Position numbers and translations under genes: made by a program
Notes under the pieces: model-generated
Told to the model about the DNA's origin: nothing
Databases searched by the model: none
What the model saw: the letters and a program-made list of their open reading frames with translations, nothing else
NCBI GenBank assembly: GCA_944331835.1
Contig: CALVIU010000002.1
Location: 1-48,515, forward strand
DNA length: 48,515 nucleotides
Direction of reading: 5' to 3'
DNA from: an uncultured Bacilli bacterium
GTDB lineage: Bacteria; Bacillota_I; Bacilli_A; RF39; UBA660
Shown here: one piece after another, positions 25,554-34,323 of the stretch
Layout of the letters: each line of letters begins with the position of its first letter
How positions within the stretch are numbered: position 1 is the first letter of the stretch

Positions 25554-26025
25554 TATTAATTTAAAAAAGAAAGATGATTTTTATAGTAGATATTCAAGTA
25601 AAAAACTTTCCTCAGAATTGACTGATTATATTTATAATGAATGTTATGGTGAAAACTACAAAAATAACATAGTTATCAACATCTATACTAAATTAAAAAT
25701 AAGTGATGCAGAGAAAAATGCTATGATGGATACAGTAAGAAGAACATTTGGTTTGAAAGTCCAAGATGAATTATATTATTATGAAAAAGCCAAATTTAAA
25801 AAAACTATCCTATTTTTAATAGGAATAGTTTTGATTGTAATCTACTACTTATCTTTTATTGAAGTATTAAGTGAGATTATTTTAATATTAGGATGGCTAG
25901 CAATCTGGGAATCAGTTTATAGTTTCCTTGCTGATTCTAGTAAAGATTATATTCGTATATATCGTTTACGTAAACTAGCCTCATCCCGAATTTATTTTGT
26001 TTCACAACAAGATTCTAATTCTTGA
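25537..26025 (+). CDS. Membrane hypothetical protein with cytoplasmic N-domain
   Basis: ATG 25537 is chosen because AGGA lies just upstream and the in-frame ATG 25531 is too close to it. In the 162 residues, about 1-85 are hydrophilic, two transmembrane helices follow (about 88-108 and 112-132), then a basic tail. The function is not recognised. Its stop lies inside the convergent CotF-like gene, and its terminator (26025-26059) is embedded in that gene. Confidence 0.6.
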   Translation: MKTTININLKKKDDFYSRYSSKKLSSELTDYIYNECYGENYKNNIVINIYTKLKISDAEKNAMMDTVRRTFGLKVQDELYYYEKAKFKKTILFLIGIVLIVIYYLSFIEVLSEIILILGWLAIWESVYSFLADSSKDYIRIYRLRKLASSRIYFVSQQDSNS

Positions 26026-26261
26026 GATAAAGTCTTTAATGCCGACTTTATCTTTTTTTCATCTTCAGCTTCTAAAGTATAATATCCGAGTTTATATGCT
26101 AAATCGAATACTTCTTTAGTTTCTTTATTTATTTCTTTAAACATACTTAGATATTCTTTATATAGTTTATTACAACTTGCTTCATTCATCACATAAGTCA
26201 TATTAACTGATAGACATTTTAGAGTATCTAAAGTATCCATTATATATTCTTTATCACTCAT
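25992..26261 (-). CDS. Coat F-domain (CotF-like) protein
   Basis: ATG at 26261 is preferred over GTG 26270, with GGAGGGTGAG ahead of it. The 89-residue helical protein begins 'MSDKEYIMDTLDTLKCLSVNM' and continues 'YKEYLSMFKEINKETKEVFDLAYKLGYYTLE'. This matches the two-helix, ferritin-like pattern of the coat F domain seen in spore coat proteins and in many non-coat homologues. Its start overlaps the end of the upstream minus-strand gene, and the pair probably work together. Its last 34 bases overlap the convergent plus-strand gene. Confidence 0.65.
   Translation of the reverse strand: MSDKEYIMDTLDTLKCLSVNMTYVMNEASCNKLYKEYLSMFKEINKETKEVFDLAYKLGYYTLEAEDEKKIKSALKTLSQELESCCETK
26025..26059 (+). 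terminator. Intrinsic terminator within the convergent overlap
   Basis: AGATAAAGTC (26025-26034) pairs with GACTTTATCT (26044-26053) and is followed by a run of T on the plus strand. It ends the plus-strand transcript inside the CotF-like coding region. Confidence 0.8.
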
Positions 26262-26466
26262 TTGTCTCACCCTCCAACAACTTAATTAATGTATTACAAT
26301 TTTTAAAATGCATATCTGCTAAAGAACTTAATTTTTTAGCAATTTCTTCATTTTCAATATTTTCAATATAATCATCAAATTTTTTCATTGCCACAAAATT
26401 CCAATTAAACATATCTTTTATATATGCGCTGTCTTTTGTGGAAATCATTTCAGGAACATTTTTCAT
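26254..26466 (-). CDS. Small CotF-related helical protein
   Basis: The 70-residue protein 'MKNVPEMISTKDSAYIKDMFNWN...' looks like a half-size relative of the coat F domain, with two helices. ('SKDSAYIKDMF' resembles the family's start, and 'KKLSSLADMHFKNCNTLIKLL' its second helix.) CTGGGAGG precedes the ATG on the minus strand. It overlaps the downstream gene by eight bases. Together they may encode the two halves of a coat F-like heteromer. Presence of these genes does not prove sporulation. Confidence 0.6.
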   Translation of the reverse strand: MKNVPEMISTKDSAYIKDMFNWNFVAMKKFDDYIENIENEEIAKKLSSLADMHFKNCNTLIKLLEGETNE

Positions 26467-26523
26467 AACTTTACCTCCCAGTAATATTATTGGCGAATAT
26501 TTATTTTATAATCTGTAATTTTT

Positions 26524-26532
26524 TGGTATAAT
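26524..26532 (+). promoter_or_regulatory. Extended -10 promoter
   Basis: TGG-TATAAT at 26524-26532, 20 bp before the gene at 26553, in the gap divergent from the CotF-like pair. Confidence 0.6.
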
Positions 26533-26552
26533 CTAATCATAGGTGATATTTA

Positions 26553-27305
26553 ATGAAAAGAACAAACAAAGCATTTATGGGAATTTTAATGACTGGTTAT
26601 GCATTACTAATGATTTTTATAGTATTTGTTGGAGTAAATGTCTATCAAGGAATAGTTACCGAAAAGAAATTAGATAATGAATTTGCTCAAATAGAATATT
26701 TAATTGATACAAACGGAATAACTGATAATACAATTGACATTAAATTAAATAGTTATGTATCTGATGGCGATTATTTAGATGTCGAAATGGCTATTAAAGA
26801 ATATCTTCGTGATTTATTATTTGAATGTCGTAGATTAGAAGACGTTTATAATAATTCCCAACTTAATATGGTTATAAATTTATATAATTTCGATGAAGAT
26901 GCTCCATATTTTGAAAATTCTAAAAAAATAATTGCTGAAGCCCGTATTAATTTAGAAGATATTGGAAATAATTTAAATGCTTTATTTGATGAAGATAAAA
27001 TAATGTCATATGCTCAAAATTATGATTTAGAATATTACTATTTAGATTATTATAAAAATTCTATGATTGATCATGATATAATTGATGAAAATAGAAAAGA
27101 TATTGATAGTAGTATTGATTATGGCATTTCTATGCTTAATGCTTATACTGAATATTTTACTTTTTTAAGTGATAATTCTGCATACTGGACAATGGATGAA
27201 GAATATATATACTTCGATACTGATGAACTTGTCGAAGAATATAACCGTTTATTAGATATAATAAATAATATGGAATTTACAACAGATATTGAAAATTATA
27301 TTTAA
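26553..27305 (+). CDS. Membrane-anchored helical hypothetical protein
   Basis: The 250-residue protein has one N-terminal transmembrane segment (about 10-32) and a large acidic, helical extracytoplasmic part rich in Asp, Glu and Tyr. It lies directly upstream of the ABC exporter and may share its function, but the 65-base gap leaves that open. No family is recognised. Confidence 0.6.
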   Translation: MKRTNKAFMGILMTGYALLMIFIVFVGVNVYQGIVTEKKLDNEFAQIEYLIDTNGITDNTIDIKLNSYVSDGDYLDVEMAIKEYLRDLLFECRRLEDVYNNSQLNMVINLYNFDEDAPYFENSKKIIAEARINLEDIGNNLNALFDEDKIMSYAQNYDLEYYYLDYYKNSMIDHDIIDENRKDIDSSIDYGISMLNAYTEYFTFLSDNSAYWTMDEEYIYFDTDELVEEYNRLLDIINNMEFTTDIENYI

Positions 27306-27370
27306 AATATTGTAAATGTCATTTAATAGTCACTTTTAAAAAATATACTGGTATTGAAAGGACTGATTAG

Positions 27371-28048
27371 ATGGAAATTTTAAAAGTTGAAAATTTATCG
27401 AAAGTCTATGGTAAAGGTGAAACTAAAATTAAAGCCGTAGATGATATTTCGTTTAGTGTTGAAAAAGGAGATTTTGTTGCTATTGTTGGAGCATCAGGTA
27501 GTGGTAAATCGACACTTTTGCATTTACTTGGTGGGGTAGATAGACCTACTAAAGGGAAAGTGTTTATTGATGGAGTAGATATTTATGCTATGGACAATGA
27601 TGCTCTAGCCATTTTTAGAAGAAGACAAGTAGGATTAATTTATCAATTTTATAATTTGATACCTATATTAGATGTTGAAGAAAATATTACCCTTCCTGCT
27701 AAATTAGATGGAGCAGAAGTTGATAAAAAACATTTGAATGATTTACTCGAAACTTTAGGTTTAGAAAATCGCAAAAAACATTTACCAAATGAACTTTCTG
27801 GTGGACAACAACAAAGAGTTTCAATTGGTAGAGCCATAATTAACAATCCTGCCTTAGTTATGGCGGATGAACCAACAGGTAATTTGGACTCTAAAGCCAG
27901 TGATGAAATAATTGCTTTACTAAAAAAATCTAACCAAAAATATAATCAAACAATTATTGTTATAACTCATGATTTAGAGATAGCCTCAAGTGCTAATCGT
28001 ATCATTACTATCGAAGATGGTAAGATAATTAGTGATGTAAGGAACTAA
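27371..28048 (+). CDS. ABC transporter ATP-binding protein (MacB/LolD-type)
   Basis: This is the ATPase of a lipoprotein/peptide-type exporter. The 225 residues show Walker A 'GASGSGKST' (40-48), the Q-loop 'YQFYNLIP', the signature 'LSGGQQQR', Walker B 'LVMADEPTG' and the H-loop 'ITHD'. These features are typical of ATPases pairing with FtsX-domain permeases. The permease gene starts two bases after its stop. A TATACT -10 is visible at 27344-27349. Confidence 0.94.
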   Translation: MEILKVENLSKVYGKGETKIKAVDDISFSVEKGDFVAIVGASGSGKSTLLHLLGGVDRPTKGKVFIDGVDIYAMDNDALAIFRRRQVGLIYQFYNLIPILDVEENITLPAKLDGAEVDKKHLNDLLETLGLENRKKHLPNELSGGQQQRVSIGRAIINNPALVMADEPTGNLDSKASDEIIALLKKSNQKYNQTIIVITHDLEIASSANRIITIEDGKIISDVRN

Positions 28049-28050
28049 CC

Positions 28051-30630
28051 ATGAAAATTTTAAATAAATTAACTTTACGCAATTTAAAATTAAATAAAAA
28101 AAGAACTATTGTAACAATAATTGGTATTATTTTATCAACTGCCCTTATTTGTGCTGTTGCTGGTATGGTTAGTAGTATGCAAGCAACATTAGTTGAAAAT
28201 GCTAAAGAAAATAATGGAAATAGGCATATAACGATAGAATCAGTTGCTACAGATGATTTAAAATATTTTGAAAATAATCGCCATGTCGAATTAATGTATT
28301 TAGTAGAAAACTTGGGATATGCTCCACTTGTTGGTAGCAAAAATCCATATAAACCATATATGTATATCGTTGGCTACACTAAAGAAGCATTTGCTAATAC
28401 TAAAATTAACTTGGAAGATGGAAGACTTCCCAAAAATGCTTCTGAAATAGTAATTTCTAAAAGTATCATCGATAATGCAGAAGTAGATATAAATATCGGG
28501 GACAGAATATCTTTAGATATAGGAAATCGTGTTTGTAGCGATGGCTCAATAATGACGCAAAATAATCCTTACTTTGTTTATGAAGAAGGGTATAATGAAA
28601 TAGATGAATGTAATGAAACTTTAGATTACAAATATACTAAAGAATATACAGTTGTAGGTATCATGGAAAGATTAGATTATAATGTTGAAGCTTATAATGC
28701 TCCAGGTTATACAGTAATTACTTATACTGATACTTTAACAAGTAATTCATATGATGTTTCTTTATTATTTAAAGATCCCGGTTATTATGAAAATTTTCTA
28801 AATACATTAGCTAATAGTAATGATTTAAAAGATTATGGCTATACTTTAAATGCTGATTTACTTCGTTGGCAAGGTGTCGGTCTAAGTGGTTCTAATCAAA
28901 ATATGCTTTATGCCGTTGCTGGAGTTGTAATTGCCATAATTATCCTTACTAGTGTTTTTGTTATCCGTAATAGTTTTAATATTTCTATAATTGAAAAAAC
29001 CAAACAATATGGTATGCTTGCAAGTATTGGAGCAACAAGTAAACAAATCAAGAAAAATGTTTTATATGAAGGTTTCATCCTTGGTTTAATAGGTATTCCA
29101 ATCGGTATTCTATGTGGAATATTTGCAGATTTCGTTTTATGCTACGTTATTAACATTTTACTACCTGATTTTATCGAAGAGACTAAATTTATATTTAGTG
29201 TACCAATTTTACCAATTCTTTTAAGTGCTATCTTAGCAATTGTCACGATTTACTTATCTGTTATAAGTGCTGCTCGTAAATCTAGTAAAATTTCTCCGAT
29301 TGAAGCAATTCGTAACAATAATGAAATAAAGATTAATTCTAAGAAGTTAAAGACTCCTAAAATAATTAATAAGGTTTTTGGCATCGGTGGTGAAATTGCT
29401 TACAAGAACTTAAAAAGAAGTCGTAAGAAATATCGGACAACTGTCATATCTTTAGTAGTAAGTATTTCTGTATTTATTGCTTTATCATCATTCCTAAATT
29501 ATGGATTTGGTGTAGCAGGTCAATATTATAAAGATATTGCCTATAACCTACAGGTATCTATTTATCCTAAAGCAACTGAAGCAGATACTGTAACAGATGA
29601 TGCAATTAAGTCTTCTTATAATGAAATTTTAGCTCTAAATAACATAAACAATTATTCTTTACAACGTAGTACTTTACTAGAAATCGATATGAAAGAATAC
29701 ATGACTGATGAAGGATTCTATAATTACTATGGTGAAGAAAAAGAAGAATACCAAGATGATACATTATCTTATTTACAAATAATTTCTCTTGGAGATGCTG
29801 AGTATAAAAGATATATCGAATCCCTCGGAGGCAATATAAATGATTACCAAAATGGTGGAATAATAATTGATGATTTCTCTTATTACAGTAATGACCATTA
29901 TGAACACTATAATGTCTACAATGTCTCTGAAGATGATACTATAAATGGTAAATTTGAAAATGGTAATTCATATCAAATAAATATAGTAAAAAGGACAGAT
30001 AAAAGACCTATGGGCTTAGAAGGTAATTATTCATCCAGTGGCTACTTAATTATACCTGATTCTATGATGGATAATCTCGATTATAATTATGAAGCTTTAT
30101 ACATAAATAGTAGTGATACTGCTAAATTAGAAAGTGATATTAATGATTATCTAAAAAATACTGATTATGAATACTATTTATATAACGTTGAAGAAGAAGT
30201 AAATGCCCAAAAGTCGATGCTATTATTAGTGGCAATATTCCTATATGGCTTTATAATTGTCATCAGTTTAATAGGTATTACTAATATATTTAATACAATA
30301 ACTACTAACATGAATTTAAGAAGCAAAGAATTTGCTATGTTAAAATCCATTGGTATGACCAAACGAGAATTTAATCGAATGATTCATTTAGAAAGTATAT
30401 TCTATGGTACAAAATCTCTACTTATTGGTATACCTTTAGGACTTCTTGGATCATTTGCAATCTATAAAGCCTTTGAAGTTGGAAATGATTTAGGATACAT
30501 GCTTCCATGGCAAGCAATATTAATTTCTATTGTTGTTGTTTTCTTACTCATAACTATAATTATGCATGTATCTGTTAAAAAGATTAATAAACAAAATATT
30601 ATCGATACTATCAGAAACGATAACATTTAA
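28051..30630 (+). CDS. ABC transporter permease with two FtsX domains
   Basis: The 859-residue protein has an N-terminal transmembrane helix (about 20-40), a large extracellular domain, and a first FtsX domain with three helices (about 275-405). A second segment follows: a helix at about 465-485, another extracellular domain, and a terminal FtsX domain (about 725-850). That gives about eight helices in two repeats, as in mechanotransmission-type exporters. The BceB type instead has ten helices and one large loop. Exported substrate unknown; defence against cell-wall antimicrobials is possible because a two-component system follows. Confidence 0.9.
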   Translation: MKILNKLTLRNLKLNKKRTIVTIIGIILSTALICAVAGMVSSMQATLVENAKENNGNRHITIESVATDDLKYFENNRHVELMYLVENLGYAPLVGSKNPYKPYMYIVGYTKEAFANTKINLEDGRLPKNASEIVISKSIIDNAEVDINIGDRISLDIGNRVCSDGSIMTQNNPYFVYEEGYNEIDECNETLDYKYTKEYTVVGIMERLDYNVEAYNAPGYTVITYTDTLTSNSYDVSLLFKDPGYYENFLNTLANSNDLKDYGYTLNADLLRWQGVGLSGSNQNMLYAVAGVVIAIIILTSVFVIRNSFNISIIEKTKQYGMLASIGATSKQIKKNVLYEGFILGLIGIPIGILCGIFADFVLCYVINILLPDFIEETKFIFSVPILPILLSAILAIVTIYLSVISAARKSSKISPIEAIRNNNEIKINSKKLKTPKIINKVFGIGGEIAYKNLKRSRKKYRTTVISLVVSISVFIALSSFLNYGFGVAGQYYKDIAYNLQVSIYPKATEADTVTDDAIKSSYNEILALNNINNYSLQRSTLLEIDMKEYMTDEGFYNYYGEEKEEYQDDTLSYLQIISLGDAEYKRYIESLGGNINDYQNGGIIIDDFSYYSNDHYEHYNVYNVSEDDTINGKFENGNSYQINIVKRTDKRPMGLEGNYSSSGYLIIPDSMMDNLDYNYEALYINSSDTAKLESDINDYLKNTDYEYYLYNVEEEVNAQKSMLLLVAIFLYGFIIVISLIGITNIFNTITTNMNLRSKEFAMLKSIGMTKREFNRMIHLESIFYGTKSLLIGIPLGLLGSFAIYKAFEVGNDLGYMLPWQAILISIVVVFLLITIIMHVSVKKINKQNIIDTIRNDNI

Positions 30631-30654
30631 AAAATCATCTACGGATGATTTTTT
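30631..30654 (+). terminator. Intrinsic terminator after the permease gene
   Basis: AATCATC (30633-30639) pairs with GATGATT (30644-30650), flanked by A residues on the left and followed by T residues. Confidence 0.7.
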
Positions 30655-30664
30655 CTATTATATT

Positions 30665-30673
30665 TGCTAAAAT
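30665..30673 (+). promoter_or_regulatory. Extended -10 promoter for the two-component system
   Basis: TGC-TAAAAT at 30665-30673, after the permease terminator, so regulator and kinase have their own promoter. Confidence 0.5.
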
Positions 30674-30691
30674 AATGTTGGTGATTATTTT

Positions 30692-31339
30692 ATGTATAAC
30701 ATTTTACTTATCGAAGATAATGATTATATAATTAAAGGAATTAAATATTTATTAGAATCACACAATTTTAAAGTAACTGTTGCTAAATCTTTAAAAGAAG
30801 CAAAAGAGTTAATAAGCAATAAGTATGATTTAATAATTCTTGATTTGATGTTACCCGACGGTGATGGCCTAAAATTTTATGAAGAAAACTTAAAGGATAA
30901 AACCACATTGATACTAACTGCCAAGGATGATGAAGATATAATATCAACATCACTAGATTCTGGAGTAGAAGACTATATAATTAAACCGTTTCGTTCTAAA
31001 GAATTATTATCTCGTATTAATAAAATATTAAAAAGAAATAAGAGTAATGAACTTATTACTGTAGAAAATGTTACAATTGATACTGAGGCAGGTAGAGTAT
31101 TTGTTAATGGCGAAGAAATAACTCTAACTAGTTTAGAATATCGTATTTTACTTTTACTTTTCCAAAATTTAAATAGAATAGTTACCCGTGAAATTTTAAT
31201 TGATCGTATTTGGGATATATCTGGTAAATTTGTAGAAGATAATACTTTAACCGTTTATATAAAAAGAATCAGAGAAAAGTTAGGCAATGATAATATCATC
31301 AAGACAATTAAGGGTATTGGTTATAGGGTGGACAAATGA
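30692..31339 (+). CDS. OmpR-family response regulator
   Basis: The 215-residue protein has a receiver domain with acidic pocket E8-D9, phosphoacceptor D51 ('LIILDLMLPDGDG') and the switch lysine in 'YIIKPF'. A winged-helix domain follows ('LTSLEYRILLLLFQN', 'NTLTVYIKRIREKLG', 'IKTIKGIGYRV'). It overlaps the kinase gene by four bases (ATGA). It probably regulates the adjacent exporter genes. Confidence 0.95.
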   Translation: MYNILLIEDNDYIIKGIKYLLESHNFKVTVAKSLKEAKELISNKYDLIILDLMLPDGDGLKFYEENLKDKTTLILTAKDDEDIISTSLDSGVEDYIIKPFRSKELLSRINKILKRNKSNELITVENVTIDTEAGRVFVNGEEITLTSLEYRILLLLFQNLNRIVTREILIDRIWDISGKFVEDNTLTVYIKRIREKLGNDNIIKTIKGIGYRVDK

Positions 31340-32532
31340 AACATGGTAAAATAATAATAACGATTACATTTATAGTGTTATTTGTAACAACAATTGCTAT
31401 TACTTATTATGAATATCAAACTTATTCACGTCTTACAAATGAATTTGTATCTGATGTTGTCGATTTAATAGATGAAAATTATCCCAATATTGATACAAGT
31501 GAAGTTATTGAAATAATAAATAGTTCCGATTATGATAATAATTCTGATATTCTTACATCTTATGGATTTACTGATTCAGATTTAAGCATTTTAGTATCAT
31601 TGGAAAACCAATTTCACGAACAATTGCTAATAAATATTATTATAATTGTTATTTTCGGAGCAATTATAATATTAGGTATTTACTTATACAATTTAAAAAA
31701 CAAAAGAGAACTAGATAATTTAATTAAATATTTAAAAGAATTAAATCGGGGTAATTACAACTTACAAATTGATTTGAATAGTGAAGGAACATTGTCAATA
31801 TTAAAAAATGAAATTTATACAACTACCATAATGCTTAGAGAAAAAGCCGAAAAAGAGTTAGTTGATAAACAAAATTTAAAAGATTCACTAACTAATATTT
31901 CTCATCAGTTAAAAACACCTTTAACTTCAATATCATTACTTGTGGATAATTTATGTGATGAAGATGTTCCTGCATCTTTACAAAAAGAGTTTTTAGGGGA
32001 TATTAAAACCCAAATAGATAGCATTAATTATTTAATTATAGTCTTGCTTAAATTATCTCGCTTTGATGCTAATGTTATTACTTTTAAAGAAGAAAAAATA
32101 AATGTAAAAAATTTATGTATAGATGTTTTAAAACATATTGATGCTCTAAGAGATGTCAAAAACATTACAATCCATATAAATGGTTCAAATAATGTAACAT
32201 TTATTGGTGACTATAAATGGGAATTTGAGGCTTTAAGTAATATTTTAAAAAATTGTTTAGAGTATACTTCTGAAAACAAAAATATTTATGTAAGTTTTAA
32301 AGAAACTAATATGTTTACAGAAATCACAATTCAGGATGAAGGAAAGGGTATGAGTAAAGAGGAAAAAAGAAGAATGTTTGAAAGATTTTACAAAGGGGAA
32401 AATAGTAGCAATAATAATTTTGGTATTGGTATGAGTTTGGCTAAAGAGATAATAAATAAAGATAATGGTAAAATTAAAGTAGATTCAACGCCTGGTATTG
32501 GTTCAACTTTTAAAATTCGGTATTATAAATAG
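31336..32532 (+). CDS. Sensor histidine kinase
   Basis: The 398-residue protein has two transmembrane helices (about 6-25 and 97-118) around an extracellular loop of about 70 residues. It is therefore not an intramembrane-sensing BceS-type kinase. H190 in 'NISHQLKTPLTSI' is the phosphorylation site. 'LSNILKNCLEY' (N-box), 'IQDEGKGMS' and 'FGIGMSLAKEI' (G-boxes) form the ATPase domain. It is the partner of the preceding regulator. Confidence 0.94.
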   Translation: MKHGKIIITITFIVLFVTTIAITYYEYQTYSRLTNEFVSDVVDLIDENYPNIDTSEVIEIINSSDYDNNSDILTSYGFTDSDLSILVSLENQFHEQLLINIIIIVIFGAIIILGIYLYNLKNKRELDNLIKYLKELNRGNYNLQIDLNSEGTLSILKNEIYTTTIMLREKAEKELVDKQNLKDSLTNISHQLKTPLTSISLLVDNLCDEDVPASLQKEFLGDIKTQIDSINYLIIVLLKLSRFDANVITFKEEKINVKNLCIDVLKHIDALRDVKNITIHINGSNNVTFIGDYKWEFEALSNILKNCLEYTSENKNIYVSFKETNMFTEITIQDEGKGMSKEEKRRMFERFYKGENSSNNNFGIGMSLAKEIINKDNGKIKVDSTPGIGSTFKIRYYK

Positions 32533-32555
32533 TTTACTTATCTATTGCTTTTAAG

Positions 32556-32561
32556 TATAAT
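32556..32561 (+). promoter_or_regulatory. -10 element
   Basis: TATAAT at 32556-32561, 19 bp before the gene at 32581; TTTACT at 32533-32538 gives 17-bp spacing. Confidence 0.5.
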
Positions 32562-32580
32562 TTAATTAGAAGGTGAAAAG

Positions 32581-33576
32581 ATGAATGATTTACAAAAAAT
32601 GACAAAGCCTAGAAAATTTATATTAATAATTGGCATAATCATTGTAACGTTTGGTTTATTTGGAGGAGGAATATTAAGCTATTTCATAAGTCAAGAAGAA
32701 CCAACCAATTTATCTGAAGTAACAGAAGAAGGAGTTTTTTCAAAAATAGATGTAGAACTTGTGACAAGTTATTTTGCAACTCTAACAACTGATTCTTCTT
32801 TAGAAAAATATTATTTTGTAACGGAAGATGGTTACACTTACATTGCTAAAATAGATGATGATACATTTGCAAGTTTAAAAGAAAATCATGATTATAATTA
32901 TAGTACAGATCCAGATGCTGTTGCTCCAGACTCTGTTACCATTGTTGGAGAATCGGAACTTATTCCTGATGAAATTAAAAATTTTGCTATCGAATATTTT
33001 CGAGATAGTGAAGGGCTTGACATAAATGAAGAAAATTTTAATAATTTAATTTATCCTTATTTAATTGATACTTATATAACTAAAACGGACACAATTATTG
33101 ATATTGCTATAGTTTTTGGGGTAATAACTGTAGTTGGACTAATATTAATTATGGTTTATATGAATAGACAAACTAAAACTAAAAAAAGTATTTCGAAATA
33201 TCAAAGTTCTTTAAAAACAATTGAAGAAGAATTAGAAAGTAGCACAACGATTCATAATGAAATTTGTAAAGTTTATCTGACTGAAAATTATTTAATCAGT
33301 TATAACGATGGTTTGAAAATAATTGAACTTAAATCAATTTCTTGGTTATACCCTTATGAATATCGTCGTAATGGCGTAGTTACTAATCGAAGCATTTGTA
33401 TATATACAAGTGATAAACAAAAATATATGATAGGAAATATTAATGCCTGGGGAAAAAATAAAGATTCTGCTTATAATGAAATGTATCAATTGTTATTAGA
33501 AAAAACTCCAGATGCTTTGCATGGTTATTCCAAAGAAAATAAAGAAAAAGCTTTAAAAATGGAGAAATTTAGATAG
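32581..33576 (+). CDS. Two-pass membrane hypothetical protein with PH-like C-domain
   Basis: The 331 residues show a transmembrane helix at about 13-34, an acidic extracellular domain (about 35-170), a second helix (about 172-193) and a cytoplasmic domain. The cytoplasmic part ('VYLTENYLISYNDGLKIIELKSISWLYPYEYR') reads like a PH/bPH-type beta barrel. I do not recognise a firm family; the topology is clear. Its expression appears independent of the kinase gene. Confidence 0.6.
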   Translation: MNDLQKMTKPRKFILIIGIIIVTFGLFGGGILSYFISQEEPTNLSEVTEEGVFSKIDVELVTSYFATLTTDSSLEKYYFVTEDGYTYIAKIDDDTFASLKENHDYNYSTDPDAVAPDSVTIVGESELIPDEIKNFAIEYFRDSEGLDINEENFNNLIYPYLIDTYITKTDTIIDIAIVFGVITVVGLILIMVYMNRQTKTKKSISKYQSSLKTIEEELESSTTIHNEICKVYLTENYLISYNDGLKIIELKSISWLYPYEYRRNGVVTNRSICIYTSDKQKYMIGNINAWGKNKDSAYNEMYQLLLEKTPDALHGYSKENKEKALKMEKFR

Positions 33577-33589
33577 AAAAATATTACTA

Positions 33590-33618
33590 TTGACTTTACC
33601 TCTTAAAAGAGGTAAAAT
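33590..33618 (+). promoter_or_regulatory. Promoter with palindromic operator in the spacer
   Basis: TTGACT (33590-33595), 17 bp, TAAAAT (33613-33618). The spacer is filled by a perfect inverted repeat, TTTACCTCTT-AA-AAGAGGTAAA (33595-33616), overlapping both promoter elements. This is the expected place for a repressor site. There is no T-run after it, so it is not a terminator. Confidence 0.7.
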
Positions 33619-33652
33619 ACTATCATTTCCATGAAGGGGTGTATTATTAATT

Positions 33653-34252
33653 ATGATAAGAAATGCAGCTTTGGTTGCACAAAAGGAAAAAAGAATTCAA
33701 GAACTAGAAGTAAAGAAATTACAGATTGAAGAAACAATAAGGTTAGCAGAAGTTAATTTAGAAGATTTAAATAATGAATTAGTATCTAATAACAAACAAT
33801 TATTAAATCTTTTAAAGCAAGATAATTTATATAATGAAGAAAAGAGTAAATTAGGATCATTGATTTGGCAAAGTGTGTTAGTAATAATTTCTTTTGTTGG
33901 TTTAAGTTTAACAATTAATTTTGCTTTTTTAATATTTTTAATAGCTTATGGCATTTATTGTGCTCCTAAACTGATTAGAATTTTGAAAAATATACAACAA
34001 TATATTTCGTTAAATCTCGACGAAACAATAAAATTACTCAGAGAGAATATCCAAGACTTAGAAAAAGATAAAGAAGAGTTAATAAAGGTAATTCGTAAGT
34101 TGAACTATTCAATAGATAATGTTGAAGTTGAAAAAAAAGTAATGCAAGATATTTTAACTTTTATGTTAGAAAGAGAAGAAAAAACTATAAATTCTGAATT
34201 GCCTTCAGAAAAAGTAGATTTAAATAGAACCAGAATAAATCCTTGTATGTAA
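33653..34252 (+). CDS. Coiled-coil/membrane-hairpin hypothetical protein
   Basis: The 199-residue protein has an N-terminal coiled coil (about 10-65), a tight pair of transmembrane helices (about 72-108) and a second coiled coil (about 118-175). Both coils are thus on the same, cytoplasmic, side of the membrane. AAGGGG is 14 bases from ATG 33653, rather far, so an ATT at 33650 could be the start. No family is recognised. It is driven by the palindrome-containing promoter and ends at a terminator. Confidence 0.6.
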   Translation: MIRNAALVAQKEKRIQELEVKKLQIEETIRLAEVNLEDLNNELVSNNKQLLNLLKQDNLYNEEKSKLGSLIWQSVLVIISFVGLSLTINFAFLIFLIAYGIYCAPKLIRILKNIQQYISLNLDETIKLLRENIQDLEKDKEELIKVIRKLNYSIDNVEVEKKVMQDILTFMLEREEKTINSELPSEKVDLNRTRINPCM

Positions 34253-34275
34253 TTGAGCAGATATGCTCTTTTTTC
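34253..34275 (+). terminator. Intrinsic terminator
   Basis: GAGCA (34255-34259) pairs with TGCTC (34264-34268), followed by seven T residues. Confidence 0.75.
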
Positions 34276-34303
34276 TTGCCTATAACATTATTTTTGATAT
34301 ACT
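34276..34303 (+). promoter_or_regulatory. Promoter abutting a terminator
   Basis: TTGCCT (34276-34281), 16 bp, TATACT (34298-34303) with TGA as extended -10. The -35 begins directly after the T-run of the preceding terminator; the same arrangement recurs at 47824. Confidence 0.6.
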
Positions 34304-34323
34304 ATTATTGTGTGAGGTATTTT

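Noticed and set aside
27371-30630. BceAB bacitracin exporter
   Set aside because: The permease has two FtsX repeats (about eight helices) and the kinase is not intramembrane-sensing.
34243-34323. N-terminal extension of the second ABC ATPase
   Set aside because: It runs through a terminator and promoter; ATG 34324 has a ribosome-binding site and a normal ABC start.
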